In this document: positions 15,985 through 24,147 of the stretch, piece after piece
Numbering within the stretch: position 1 is the first letter of the stretch
How the letters are laid out: each line of letters starts with the position of its first letter
Origin: Nonomuraea spiralis
Lineage (GTDB): Bacteria > Actinomycetota > Actinomycetes > Streptosporangiales > Streptosporangiaceae
Direction: 5' to 3'
Length of the DNA: 64,000 nt
Assembly (NCBI RefSeq): GCF_014648435.1
Contig: NZ_BMRC01000031.1
Location: 44,711 to 108,710 of the forward strand
Made by a program: the position numbers and the translations under genes
Notes under the pieces: generated by a model
The model's input: only the letters and a program-made list of their open reading frames with translations
Told to the model about the DNA's origin: nothing
Database searches by the model: none

Positions 15985-16506
15985 ATGCCGACCGGCCCCT
16001 CACAGCCCAGCGGGAACGGCCACCTCGACAGCCGCCGGTTCCGCCAGGTCCTCGGCAGGTTCGCGACCGGCGTCGTGGCGATCACCGCCCTCGACCCGGC
16101 GAACGACCAGCCCTGCGGCCTGGCGGCCAACTCCTTCACCTCGGTCTCGCTCGACCCCCCGCTGGTGGCCTTCTGCGTCGCCCACACCAGCACGAGCTGG
16201 CCCCGGGTGCGCGGCGCGAAGGTCGTCACGGTGAACGTGCTGGCCGAGCACCAGCGATCGGTCTGCGCGCAGATGGCGGCCAAGGGCGGCGACAAGTTCG
16301 CCGGGCTGAGCTGGACCGGCTCCCCCGGCGGCAACCCGGTGCTCGAAGGCGCGCTGGCCTGGCTCGACTGCGTGGTCGAGGCCGAGCACCCGGCGGGCGA
16401 CCACGTGATCATCGTGGCCCGGGTGCTGCAGCTCGACACGCACGCCGACGGCGGCCCGCTGGTGTTCTTCCAGGGCGGCTACGGGGGCTTTGTTGAGCCT
16501 GCGTGA
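15985..16506 (+). CDS. HsaB-like flavin reductase (FMN reductase domain)
   Basis: A 173-residue flavin reductase of the HpaC/HsaB type. The fold begins at DSRRFRQVLGRFATGVVAIT; further marks are LAANSFTSVSLDPPLVAFCV, WPRVRGAKVVTVNVLAEHQ, DKFAGLSW and GDHVIIVARVLQL. It would supply reduced flavin to a partner monooxygenase. HsaB serves HsaA in ring A/B breakdown, but here the gene lies in a KstR2-type operon ahead of fadE30, and the LLM monooxygenases at 4517 and 61149 are the obvious clients. ATG at 15985 has GGAG upstream and matches where homology starts; an in-frame ATG at 15892 with a stronger GAGGAGG would add 31 residues of less coding-like sequence. Its end overlaps fadE30. Confidence 0.83.
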   Translation: MPTGPSQPSGNGHLDSRRFRQVLGRFATGVVAITALDPANDQPCGLAANSFTSVSLDPPLVAFCVAHTSTSWPRVRGAKVVTVNVLAEHQRSVCAQMAAKGGDKFAGLSWTGSPGGNPVLEGALAWLDCVVEAEHPAGDHVIIVARVLQLDTHADGGPLVFFQGGYGGFVEPA

Positions 16507-17614
16507 GCAGGCCCGCGCCTGGCTGGAGGAGAACCTGTCCGGCGCGTACGCGCGGGCCCGCGGCCTCGGCGGCCCCGGCAGGGAGCACGAGGGGCACGAC
16601 CTGCGCGTGGCCTGGGAACGCCACCTCGGCAAGGCGGGCTGGACCTGCCTGAGCTGGCCCGAACGGTACGGCGGCCGCGCCGCCTCCCTCGACGACCAGG
16701 TCGCCTTCTACGAGGAGTACGCCAGGGCCGCCGCCCCGGCCAGGGTCGGCCTCATCGGCGAGGGCCTGATCGGCCCGACCATCCTGGAGTTCGGCACCGA
16801 CGAGCAGAAGGAGCGTTTCCTCCCCCCGATCCAGCGCGGCGAGGAACTGTGGTGCCAGGGCTACTCCGAGCCCGAGGCCGGTTCCGACCTGGCGAACGTC
16901 CAGACCAGGGCGCGGCTGGAGGGCGGCGAATGGGTGATCACCGGGCAGAAGGTGTGGACGTCGCTGGCTCACCTCGCCGACTGGTGTTTCGTCCTGTGCC
17001 GTACCGAGGAGGGCTCGCAGCGGCATCGCGGGCTGTCGTACCTGCTGGTGCCCATGCGGCAGCCGGGCGTCACCGTACGTCCGATCCGGCAGCTCACCGG
17101 CACCTCCGAGTTCAACGAGGTGTTCTTCGACGGCGCGCGCACGGCCGCCGGCGCCCTGCTCGGGGCGCCCGGCGACGGCTGGCGGGTGGCCATGGCCACG
17201 CTGGGCCACGAGCGCGGCGCCTCCACGCTCGGCCAGCAGATCGGGTTCCGGCGGGAGCTGGCCGAGGTGATCGCGACCGCCCGGCGCACCGGGGCGGCGC
17301 AGGATCCCGTCCTGCGCGACCGGCTCGTGCGGTCGTGGCTGGAGCTGGAGATCATGCGGCTGAACGCCCTGCGGATGTTGCGCCCGGACCCGGGCCCGGA
17401 GGTGTCGATCGCCAAGCTCTACTGGTCGGAGTGGCACCGGCGGCTCGGCGAGCTGGCCCAGGAGGTGCAGGGAAAGGCCGGCCTGGTGGCGGACGGCGGC
17501 CTGAACGACCTGCAGCGCTTGTATTTGTTCAGCCGGGCGGACACGATCTATGCCGGGTCCAGTGAGATCCAGCGGAACATCATCGCCGAGCGCACTCTGG
17601 GACTTCCCCGCTGA
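16493..17614 (+). CDS. fadE30: Acyl-CoA dehydrogenase FadE30
   Basis: A 373-residue acyl-CoA dehydrogenase that follows mycobacterial FadE30 almost block by block: LGGPGREHE, LSWPERYGGR, YEEYARA, ELWCQGYSEPEAGSDLANVQ, ITGQKVWTSLAHLADWCFVL, GSQRHRGLSYLLVP, TSEFNEVFFD, LGHERGASTLGQQI and a C-terminal YAGSSEIQRNIIAERTLGLP. FadE30 dehydrogenates 5-hydroxy-HIP-CoA during ring C/D degradation. The start is TTG at 16493 (or the adjacent TTG at 16490), five bases after GGGGG, inside the end of the flavin reductase gene, so translation is coupled. ipdF follows 11 bp after the stop. Confidence 0.93.
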   Translation: MSLREQARAWLEENLSGAYARARGLGGPGREHEGHDLRVAWERHLGKAGWTCLSWPERYGGRAASLDDQVAFYEEYARAAAPARVGLIGEGLIGPTILEFGTDEQKERFLPPIQRGEELWCQGYSEPEAGSDLANVQTRARLEGGEWVITGQKVWTSLAHLADWCFVLCRTEEGSQRHRGLSYLLVPMRQPGVTVRPIRQLTGTSEFNEVFFDGARTAAGALLGAPGDGWRVAMATLGHERGASTLGQQIGFRRELAEVIATARRTGAAQDPVLRDRLVRSWLELEIMRLNALRMLRPDPGPEVSIAKLYWSEWHRRLGELAQEVQGKAGLVADGGLNDLQRLYLFSRADTIYAGSSEIQRNIIAERTLGLPR

Positions 17615-17625
17615 TTGGAGCACGG

Positions 17626-18399
17626 ATGGCACCGCCCTATCCGAGGTCGCACGGTCTGCTCGACGGCAAGGTCACGCTGGTGACCGCCGCGGCGGGCGCG
17701 GGCATCGGCTACGCCACGGCCAGGCGCTGCGCCGAGGAGGGGGCGACGATCGTCCTGTCCGACCGGCACGAGCGCCGCCTGGCCGAAGCGGCCGACGCCC
17801 TGACGGAGCTGACCGGCGTCAAGCCGCTGGCGGTGCCGTGCGACGTGACGTCGGAGCCGCAGGTGCTGGCCCTGTTCGACGCGGTGGTCGAGGCGCACGG
17901 CCGGCTCGACGTGGTGGTCAACAACGCCGGCCTCGGCGGTACGGCCCCGCTGGCCGAGATGACCGACGAGCAGTGGCACGCGGTCCTCGACGTCACCCTC
18001 AACGGCACCATGCGCTGCACCAGGGCCGCGGTCCGGCACATGATCGGCCAGGGCTCCGGCGTGATCGTGAACAACGCCTCGGTGGTCGGCTGGCGGGCCC
18101 AGCGCGGGCAGGCGCACTACGCGGCGGCCAAGGCCGGGGTGATGGCGTTGACGAGGTGCGTCGCGCTGGAGGTCGCCGAGCACGGCGTACGGGTCAACGC
18201 GGTCGCGCCGTCACTCGCCGTGCATCCGTTCCTGGCGAAGGTGACGAGCGAGGAGCTGCTCGCGGAGCTGGCCGCCAAGGAGGCGTTCGGGCGGTCGGCC
18301 GAGCCGTGGGAGGTGGCCAACGTGATCGTCTTCCTGGCGAGTGACTACTCTTCGTACATGACGGGGGAAACCGTGTCGGTCTCCTCGCAACATCCCTGA
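17626..18399 (+). CDS. ipdF: 5-hydroxy-HIP-CoA reductase/dehydrogenase IpdF (SDR)
   Basis: A 257-residue short-chain dehydrogenase that matches mycobacterial IpdF (Rv3559c) in its unusual details: HGLLDGKVTLVTAAAGAGIG (NAD-binding), SDRHERRLAEAA, VVNNAGLGGTAPLAEMTDEQ, NNASVVGWRAQ, the catalytic YAAAK and the tail AFGRSAEPWEVANV plus FLASDYSSYMTGETVSVSSQ before a final HP. IpdF acts on the 5-oxo/5-hydroxy group of HIP-CoA, next to FadE30 in the pathway and here next to it in the operon. ATG at 17626 follows GGAGCACGG. Confidence 0.94.
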   Translation: MAPPYPRSHGLLDGKVTLVTAAAGAGIGYATARRCAEEGATIVLSDRHERRLAEAADALTELTGVKPLAVPCDVTSEPQVLALFDAVVEAHGRLDVVVNNAGLGGTAPLAEMTDEQWHAVLDVTLNGTMRCTRAAVRHMIGQGSGVIVNNASVVGWRAQRGQAHYAAAKAGVMALTRCVALEVAEHGVRVNAVAPSLAVHPFLAKVTSEELLAELAAKEAFGRSAEPWEVANVIVFLASDYSSYMTGETVSVSSQHP

Positions 18400-18462
18400 C
18401 CTGGCCCTGTCAGGGGAAGTTCGGGGTAGGCGAGCGGGTCGGCGGGGCGCTACGGTCCGCGT

Positions 18463-19758
18463 ATGGGCACACGCTCCTCCTTCCTGCTCGACGTCCTGAT
18501 CACCGAGTTCGGCGAGTCGATCAAGCGGGATCCCGCCGCCTTCCGGCGCAAGTTCCGCAAGATGGCGGCCTCCCCCTTCGCCTTCTACCGGGGCAGCGCC
18601 AGCCTGTTCTACGCCGACCTCACGGGCGACTTCGCCGACGAGTCCTACCTCGACGAGCCCACCGGCCGGGTGTGGATCCACGGCGACCTGCACGCGGAGA
18701 ACTTCGGCACCTACATGAACGCCTCCGGGGTGCTGGTCTTCAACGTCAACGACTTCGACGAGGCCTACGTCGGCCCCTACGTCTGGGACCTCAAGCGTTT
18801 CGCCGCCAGCGTGGCGCTGATCGGCTACGCCAAGGCGCTGTCGGACGAGACGATCGGCGTGCTGGTGGGCGAGTTCGCGCGGGCGTACCTGGCCGAGCTG
18901 CACGGCATCGCGACCGGCGGCGACGACGCCATCGGCTCACTCACCCTGGACACCACCGGGGGCGTGCTGCACCGGGTGCTGCAGACGGCGCGGCTCAGCA
19001 CGCGCGTGGCGATGCTCGACGTGGAGACCGTGATCGACGACTACGAGCGGCGCTTCGCCATGATGGACGGGCGCGAGGAGGTCGACGCGGCGACCAGGCA
19101 GGCCGTGCTCGCCGCGTTCGAGGACTACCTGGGGACGCTGCCCACGCCGTCCAACCCGGTCGAGCACGTGGTCAAGGACGTGGCGCTGCGCAAGGGCGTG
19201 GGGATCGGGTCGGCTGGGCTGCCGTCGTACAACCTGCTGCTGGAGGGGCGTTCGCAGGCGCTGGAGAACGACGTCATCCTCTACATGAAGCAGGCCCAGG
19301 CGCCGGCCGTGGCCCGCTACGTCGCCAACGAGAAGGCGGCCTCCTACTTCCTGCACCAGGGCCACCGCACGGCGGAGTCGCAGCGGGCGCTCCAGGCGTA
19401 CGCCGATCCCTGGCTCGGCTACACGACGCTCGGCGGGGTGGGCCAGCTCGTGGCCGAGGTGTCGCCGTACTCGGCCGACCTCGCCTGGGACGACGTCAAC
19501 GAGCCCGACGAGCTGCGGTCCATCGTGCGCGACCTCGGGCGGGCGGTGGCGCGCATGCACTCCGTGGCCGACGACGAGTCCAGCCACGACCTGGTGGACT
19601 TCTCGACGGAGGAGGCCATCGTCGCGGTCATCGACGGCGACCAGGCCGGATTCATTGGCATGTTGGTGGATTTCGCCCACCGTTATGGGGCACAGGCTCG
19701 GGAAGACCATCAACGGTTCGTCGACCTGTTCAGGAACGGTCGCCTGCCCGGCGTGTGA
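18463..19758 (+). CDS. DUF2252 family protein (kinase-like fold)
   Basis: A 431-residue DUF2252 protein. It has the features that liken this family to aminoglycoside-kinase folds: SPFAFYRGSA near the start, RVWIHGDLHAENFGTYMNA at about residues 67-85 with the HGDxHxxN motif, and VFNVNDFDEAYVGPYVWDL for the metal-binding Asp. The substrate of the family is unknown. There is no ribosome site; TACGGT at 18451-18456 lies exactly six bases before the ATG, so the transcript is probably leaderless. The ATP-grasp gene follows 28 bp later in the same direction. Confidence 0.85.
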   Translation: MGTRSSFLLDVLITEFGESIKRDPAAFRRKFRKMAASPFAFYRGSASLFYADLTGDFADESYLDEPTGRVWIHGDLHAENFGTYMNASGVLVFNVNDFDEAYVGPYVWDLKRFAASVALIGYAKALSDETIGVLVGEFARAYLAELHGIATGGDDAIGSLTLDTTGGVLHRVLQTARLSTRVAMLDVETVIDDYERRFAMMDGREEVDAATRQAVLAAFEDYLGTLPTPSNPVEHVVKDVALRKGVGIGSAGLPSYNLLLEGRSQALENDVILYMKQAQAPAVARYVANEKAASYFLHQGHRTAESQRALQAYADPWLGYTTLGGVGQLVAEVSPYSADLAWDDVNEPDELRSIVRDLGRAVARMHSVADDESSHDLVDFSTEEAIVAVIDGDQAGFIGMLVDFAHRYGAQAREDHQRFVDLFRNGRLPGV

Positions 19759-19786
19759 GCCCTCGCGGCGGCCGCGGAGGAGCATC

Positions 19787-20992
19787 GTGCGTCATCTCAT
19801 TGGGCTGCTGCTGGGGACCGAGGAGGACTGGCCGGCGGCGTTCGAGACCGTGTTACGCCGGTTGGGGCCGATCAAGGGGGTGGGCGGGTTCGACGTCGAG
19901 CGCATCACGATCGAGCCGTTCGACCTGCGCGCCGGGCCACGCCACGAGCTGGTGATCGACCGGCTGGCGTACTGGTACTACCACCCTCGCGAGTGGCTCA
20001 AGAAGATCGCCATGATGGACGACGTCTACCTGCTGAACAGCCCGTTCACGTTCCAGTCCATGGAGAAGCACGCGGCCTACTGCGCGATGATGCGGCTGGG
20101 CCTGAAGGTGCCGGAGACGGTGCTGGTGCCGTACAAGAACCCGGTGGACAACGCCCGTTACGCCTACACCTCCGAGCGTTACAACCGGGCCTTCGACCTC
20201 GACGCGGTCGCCGAGGGCATCGGCTACCCGTTGTTCATGAAGCCGTACGACGGTGGGGCCTGGCGGGGTGTCTCCCGGGTGCGCGACCGCGACGAGCTGC
20301 ACCGCGCCTACGACCAGAGCGGCGAGATGCTCATGCATCTCCAGCAGTCCGTCGAGGGGTACGACGCCTTCGCCAGGTCGTTGTCGATCGGCGCGGAGAC
20401 CATGGTCATGCGCTTCCGCCCCGACGAGCCGATGCACGACCGGTACGCCGTGGACCACGAGTTCCTCTCGCCGTCCGTGGGCGAGGAGGTCGTCACCGTC
20501 GGACGGCTGGTGAACGCGTTCTTCCGCTGGGAGTTCAACTCCTGCGAGACCCTGGTCAAGGGCACGGACGTGCACCCGATCGACTACGCCAACGCCTGCC
20601 CCGACGTGGCGCTGACCAGCCTGCACTACTACTTCCCCTGGGCGATCAAGGCACTGGTGAAGTGGAGCGTGTTCTGCGTGGCCACCCGCCGCCGTCCGCG
20701 CATAGACCTGGAGACGCACGACTACTTCGCCGTCACCGGCGACTACGGCGAGCGGCTGGCCCAGTACCGCAAGCTGGCCGACCGGTACTTCGAGGTCGAC
20801 CGGTACGAGGAGTTCTGCCGCACCCACCTGGGACACATCGACGAGGTCGTCCAGGAGTGGGTCGCCGGGCCGGACTTCGACCGGCTGCTGGTGGGGACGG
20901 TGGCGGCGACGTACCCGGCCGCCGAGCGCGAGCGGTTCACCGAGCACTTCCGCGGGCTGCTGCGGCTGTGGGTGAAGGACCAGAACTGCTAG
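19787..20992 (+). CDS. ATP-grasp domain protein of unknown substrate
   Basis: A 401-residue protein with an ATP-grasp core: IGYPLFMKPYDGGAWRGVSR at about residues 146-165 supplies the Lys and Gly-rich loop that bind ATP, and KGTDVHPIDYANACPD at about 259-274 the metal-binding end. The N-terminus (RHLIGLLLGTEEDWPAAFE) is a pre-ATP-grasp region. Such enzymes ligate a carboxylate to an amine or thiol. GTG at 19787 follows GGAGGA. It appears cotranscribed with the DUF2252 gene, and a second unrelated ATP-grasp gene lies at 21774. The product is not predictable. Confidence 0.78.
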   Translation: MRHLIGLLLGTEEDWPAAFETVLRRLGPIKGVGGFDVERITIEPFDLRAGPRHELVIDRLAYWYYHPREWLKKIAMMDDVYLLNSPFTFQSMEKHAAYCAMMRLGLKVPETVLVPYKNPVDNARYAYTSERYNRAFDLDAVAEGIGYPLFMKPYDGGAWRGVSRVRDRDELHRAYDQSGEMLMHLQQSVEGYDAFARSLSIGAETMVMRFRPDEPMHDRYAVDHEFLSPSVGEEVVTVGRLVNAFFRWEFNSCETLVKGTDVHPIDYANACPDVALTSLHYYFPWAIKALVKWSVFCVATRRRPRIDLETHDYFAVTGDYGERLAQYRKLADRYFEVDRYEEFCRTHLGHIDEVVQEWVAGPDFDRLLVGTVAATYPAAERERFTEHFRGLLRLWVKDQNC

Positions 20993-20994
20993 TA

Positions 20995-21008
20995 ACCGAC
21001 CAGTCGGT
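20995..21008 (+). promoter_or_regulatory. TetR-type palindrome ACCGACCAGTCGGT
   Basis: ACCGAC-CA-GTCGGT is a perfect inverted repeat starting just after the ATP-grasp stop codon and ending 18 bp before the SDR start at 21027. Size and symmetry fit a TetR-family operator controlling the SDR. No regulator gene is adjacent. Confidence 0.6.
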
Positions 21009-21026
21009 ATGGCATGCTTCCGGACC

Positions 21027-21773
21027 ATGACTCTGTTCTCGGTGGAAGGCAAGACGGTCGTCGTCACCGGAGGTTCGCGCGGCATCGGCCGCATGATCGC
21101 CGCCGGGTTCGTGGAGGCGGGCGCGACCGTCGTCATCTCGGCGCGCAAGACGGCGGAGGTCGAGAAGACCGCCGCCGAGCTCGGGTGCTCGGCCGTGCAG
21201 GCCGACCTGTCCACGCGGGAGGGGGTCGACACGCTGGTCTCGGCCGTCGGCGGCCCGCTGCACGTGCTGGTCAACAACGCCGGGGCGACCTGGGGCGCGC
21301 CCCTGGAGGAGTATCCGGAGCACGCCTTCGACAAGCTCTGGGACATCAACGTCAAGGGCGTGTTCTACCTGACCCAGAAGTTCCTGCCGCACCTGCGGGA
21401 GGCGGCCGGCGCCGACGACCCGGCCCGGGTGATCAACGTCGGCTCGATCGACGGCATCAGGGTGCCCGCCCTGGAGAGCTATGCCTACTCCTCCACCAAG
21501 GCCGCGGTGCACATGCTGACCCGGCATCTGGCCAGGCAACTGGCCAAGGAGCACATCACGGTCAACGCCATCGCCCCCGGCCCGTTCGAGTCGAAGATGA
21601 TGGCGTTCGCCCTGGACGACCCCGCCACCCGCGCGGCCATCGCCTCGAACGTGCCCCTCGGCCGGATCGGCCGGCCCGACGACATGGCGGGCGCGGCCAT
21701 CTTCCTGGCCTCGCGGGCGGGGGCGTACCTGACGGGCACGGTCATCCCGGTGGACGGCGGGATCTCCTGCTGA
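21027..21773 (+). CDS. Short-chain dehydrogenase/reductase (FabG-like)
   Basis: A 248-residue classical SDR: TVVVTGGSRGIGRMIAAGF for cofactor binding, VLVNNAGATWGAP, NVGSIDGIRVP with the catalytic Ser, YSSTK for the catalytic Tyr and Lys, and a C-terminal GAYLTGTVIPVDGGIS. It probably reduces or oxidises a hydroxy/keto acyl substrate. The ATG at 21027 has no ribosome site; CATGCT seven bases upstream may be the -10 of a leaderless transcript. The palindrome at 20995-21008 suggests specific repression by a TetR protein. It converges directly on the ATP-grasp gene at 21774. Confidence 0.88.
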   Translation: MTLFSVEGKTVVVTGGSRGIGRMIAAGFVEAGATVVISARKTAEVEKTAAELGCSAVQADLSTREGVDTLVSAVGGPLHVLVNNAGATWGAPLEEYPEHAFDKLWDINVKGVFYLTQKFLPHLREAAGADDPARVINVGSIDGIRVPALESYAYSSTKAAVHMLTRHLARQLAKEHITVNAIAPGPFESKMMAFALDDPATRAAIASNVPLGRIGRPDDMAGAAIFLASRAGAYLTGTVIPVDGGISC

Positions 21774-22589
21774 TCAGACCAGCTCGGTCAGGGCCCTGGC
21801 CAGGTTCGCCGCGGCGTCCGGCGCGTAACGCAGGAACAGGTACGGCTCGGTCAGTTCCAGCTCGATGACCACCGGCGTGCCGTCGGACAGCCGGACCAGG
21901 TCGATCCTGGCGTAGAGAAGGGCGTGGGGAATGGCTGCGAGCACCTTCTCGGCCAGGTCGACCTGGTCCGGGGCCGGGGTGCGGAGCTCGGCCCGCGCGT
22001 TGTGGTCGAAGGTCGCGCCCGGCGCGAGCATCGGATGGCGCCGGACGGCGTGGCTGAAGCGGCGGTTGAAGTACAGCAGGGAGGTCTCGCCCTCCGACTC
22101 CACCATGTCGAGGTAGGGCTGCACCATCGGCTGCCGTCCCGCGGCCTGGAGCGCGGCGGCCAGCTCCGCGGCCTTGTCGCGGTCGGTGGTCCTGGTCGTG
22201 TCGCGGGCCCCGGCGGAGATCGCGGGCTTGACGACGTATTCCGGCCAGTCGGGCAGGTCGTGGGCGGACCAGTGTGTCGGCACGGTCGGCACGCCCAGGT
22301 CCCTGAGGTAGGTCTTGTCGGTGTTGCTCTCGAGGACGGCGACCGGGTTGAGCAGCCGGGTGACGGACTCCACGCCGCGCGCCCAGGTCAGGAACTCCTC
22401 GCGCCGGTCGATGTAGTCCCACACCGATCGCACGACCACGGCGTCGTAGGCGCTCCAGTCGGCCGCGGGGTCGTCCCAGCGGACGGCGCGGCCCTCGATG
22501 CCGTTCGCCTGCCAGTGGGAGAGCGCGAGGTCACGCTCGTCGTCCTGGCCGGTCGCGTCGTCAAACGTCACATATGCACATTTAGCCAC
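21774..22589 (-). CDS. ATP-grasp (RimK/glutathione synthetase-like) protein
   Basis: A 271-residue ATP-grasp protein. YVVKPAISAGARDTTRT at about residues 118-134 holds the ATP-binding Lys and flexible loop, MVQPYLDMVESEGETSLLYF follows, and ARIDLVRLSDGTPVVIELEL then TEPYLFL gives the Mg-binding end. The N-terminal region (VRWDDPAADWSAYDAVVVRS) is a Rossmann-like pre-domain. The GTG at 22589 is six bases after a minus-strand TAACAT, so it is probably leaderless. The substrate is unknown. It abuts the SDR tail to tail with no gap. Confidence 0.82.
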   Translation of the reverse strand: MAKCAYVTFDDATGQDDERDLALSHWQANGIEGRAVRWDDPAADWSAYDAVVVRSVWDYIDRREEFLTWARGVESVTRLLNPVAVLESNTDKTYLRDLGVPTVPTHWSAHDLPDWPEYVVKPAISAGARDTTRTTDRDKAAELAAALQAAGRQPMVQPYLDMVESEGETSLLYFNRRFSHAVRRHPMLAPGATFDHNARAELRTPAPDQVDLAEKVLAAIPHALLYARIDLVRLSDGTPVVIELELTEPYLFLRYAPDAAANLARALTELV

Positions 22590-22639
22590 GCAGGGATGTT
22601 AATACGGGGCGAGTTACGCCTTTCCGACCAGGCCCGAAC

Positions 22640-22672
22640 GGGGGCGCCCTCTCCGCGCCGGAGGGCGCCCCC
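22640..22672 (-). terminator. Perfect 12-bp stem after the secreted-peptide genes
   Basis: GGGGGCGCCCTC and GAGGGCGCCCCC flank a 9-base loop, 8 bp beyond the stop at 22681 on the minus strand. Confidence 0.65.
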
Positions 22673-22680
22673 GGGTCCGG

Positions 22681-22938
22681 CTAGGAGTCGACGCTGGTGT
22701 AGGCGTCGCTGCCGTCGGTGGCGGTCACGGCGTTGCCGTTGACGTTGTTGACGCTCGTGGTGTCGCTGCCGCTCACGTTGACGTTCACGACGTTGCCGAA
22801 GTTGTTGCCCGACTGGGAGGTGTCGTGGTTGGAGCTGGAGTTGCCCGCGTTGGTGTCGGCGTAGGCGGGGGCGGACAGCAGCGTGAGAGCGGCCGCGGCG
22901 GCGACGGCGCCGGTGGTCACGCAGAGCTTCTTCATCAT
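22681..22938 (-). CDS. Small secreted Asn/Ser-rich protein, paralogue 1
   Basis: An 85-residue precursor. Residues 1-28 are a Sec signal peptide (MMKKLC, hydrophobic Ala-rich core, cleavage near AYADT). The mature part is about 58 residues, rich in Asn, Ser, Val and Gly, with HDTSQSGNNFGNVVNVNVSG and VNNVNGNAVTATDG. The composition, with repeated polar N/G/S turns and Val strands, resembles surface amyloid-forming peptides, but no chaplin or rodlin signature is present. ATG at 22938 has AAGGAAGGG upstream. The neighbouring gene is a paralogue of identical length. Confidence 0.78.
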   Translation of the reverse strand: MMKKLCVTTGAVAAAAALTLLSAPAYADTNAGNSSSNHDTSQSGNNFGNVVNVNVSGSDTTSVNNVNGNAVTATDGSDAYTSVDS

Positions 22939-22969
22939 TCGATGTCCCTTCCTTGGAGCTGTACGGGCG

Positions 22970-23227
22970 TCAGTAGAAGATGTAGGTCACCGCTATGCCG
23001 CCGTCGGTGGCGGTGGTCGCGATGCCGTTGGTGTTGTTGACGTTGGCCGAGTCCCAGCCACTCCGAATGGCCGAAGTGACGTCGCCGAAGTTGTTTCCGG
23101 CCTGGGACGAGTCGCTGTTGCTGCTCCAGTTGTCGAGCCAGGTGTCAGCGTGAGCGGGAACGGCCATGAGTGCGGCGCCGGCGACCGCTGCCAGCACGGC
23201 ACCTGCGGCGCACAGCTTTTTGATCAC
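22970..23227 (-). CDS. Small secreted Asn/Ser-rich protein, paralogue 2
   Basis: Also 85 residues: MIKKLCAAGAVLAAVAGAAL signal peptide with cleavage near AHADT, then a mature part sharing the pattern SSNxDxSQxGNNFGxV and VNNxNGxAxTATDG with paralogue 1. It differs at the C-terminus, which ends in the aromatic stretch TYIFY, and carries two Trp residues. GTG at 23227 has AAGGAG six bases upstream; longer starts would add a non-signal-like extension. It lies 31 bp upstream of paralogue 1 and is probably cotranscribed with it. Tandem duplication is evident; function unknown. Confidence 0.78.
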   Translation of the reverse strand: MIKKLCAAGAVLAAVAGAALMAVPAHADTWLDNWSSNSDSSQAGNNFGDVTSAIRSGWDSANVNNTNGIATTATDGGIAVTYIFY

Positions 23228-23444
23228 TTCTGCTCCTTCACCGGTGAGGAAGCCCTTCGGGACGGCGGGAGCCAGGGCCCTGGGCACGCCGCCGCCCCCT
23301 TTTTGACCTTCTGTGACCCATTGGGACCAAGGTCAATGCGACTATATAACTCTGCGTTGCCTATCGGTAGCGAAGAGTGATCAGAACATTGTTCGAGCCA
23401 TACGCTGACATGAGATGGCAGCGACCCGGCCCTAGGGTCCGGGC

Positions 23445-24101
23445 ATGATCTACGAGCTGCGGCGGTACACCCTTCACCCCGGACGGCGGGACACGCTGAT
23501 CACGCTGTTCGAGCGCGAGTTCGTCGAGCCGCAGGAGGCGGCCGGAATGCGGGTCGCCGGCACCTTCCGCGACCCCGGCGCACCCGACACCTTCACCTGG
23601 CTGCGGTCCTTCCCGGACATGGAGACCCGGCGTACGGCACTGGAGTCCTTCTACGACGGCCCGGTCTGGCGGGCCCACCGCGACGCCGCCAACGCCACGA
23701 TGATCGACTCCGACGACGTGCTCCTGCTGCGCCCGGCGGCCGGGCCGCCACTCCCCTCCTGGGACCGGCCGCCCGTCGGCGCCGCCGAACCCCCCGCCGC
23801 CCTGTATGTCGCGACGATCTGCCACGTCGAGGACGGCTTCGCCGGATTCTTCGCCCGGCAGGTCGCACCGGCGCTGGCCGAGGCCGGGGCGCCGCCGGTC
23901 GGCTGGCTGAAGAGCGAGCACGCCGAGAACACCTTCCCCCGCCTGCCCGTACGCACGGGTAAGACGGTGTTCGTGTGGTTCACCCGTTTCGCCCGGCCCG
24001 AGGACGAGCGCGAGGTGGACCTGTCCCTGCTGGAGGCCCGGCTCACCGCCCCGCCGGTACGCCTCCGCCTGCGTCCCACCGCCCGGTCGTCGATGCGCTG
24101 A
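23445..24101 (+). CDS. NIPSNAP family protein
   Basis: A 218-residue NIPSNAP protein, a dimeric alpha/beta-barrel fold of unclear function. The N-terminal MIYELRRYTLHPGRRDTLIT and the following FVEPQEAAGMRVAGTFRDP and FTWLRSFPDMETRRTALESF are family marks; a second, weaker half follows (CHVEDGFAGFFARQVAPALA). TAGGGT at 23433-23438 lies exactly six bases before the ATG, so the transcript is probably leaderless. Some relatives are involved in hydrocarbon or aldehyde metabolism, but nothing here ties it to a pathway. Confidence 0.85.
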   Translation: MIYELRRYTLHPGRRDTLITLFEREFVEPQEAAGMRVAGTFRDPGAPDTFTWLRSFPDMETRRTALESFYDGPVWRAHRDAANATMIDSDDVLLLRPAAGPPLPSWDRPPVGAAEPPAALYVATICHVEDGFAGFFARQVAPALAEAGAPPVGWLKSEHAENTFPRLPVRTGKTVFVWFTRFARPEDEREVDLSLLEARLTAPPVRLRLRPTARSSMR

Positions 24102-24147
24102 GGCGTTCTTTCCAACCTCCGGGGCCGCCGTGGAGTTGATTCTCTAC

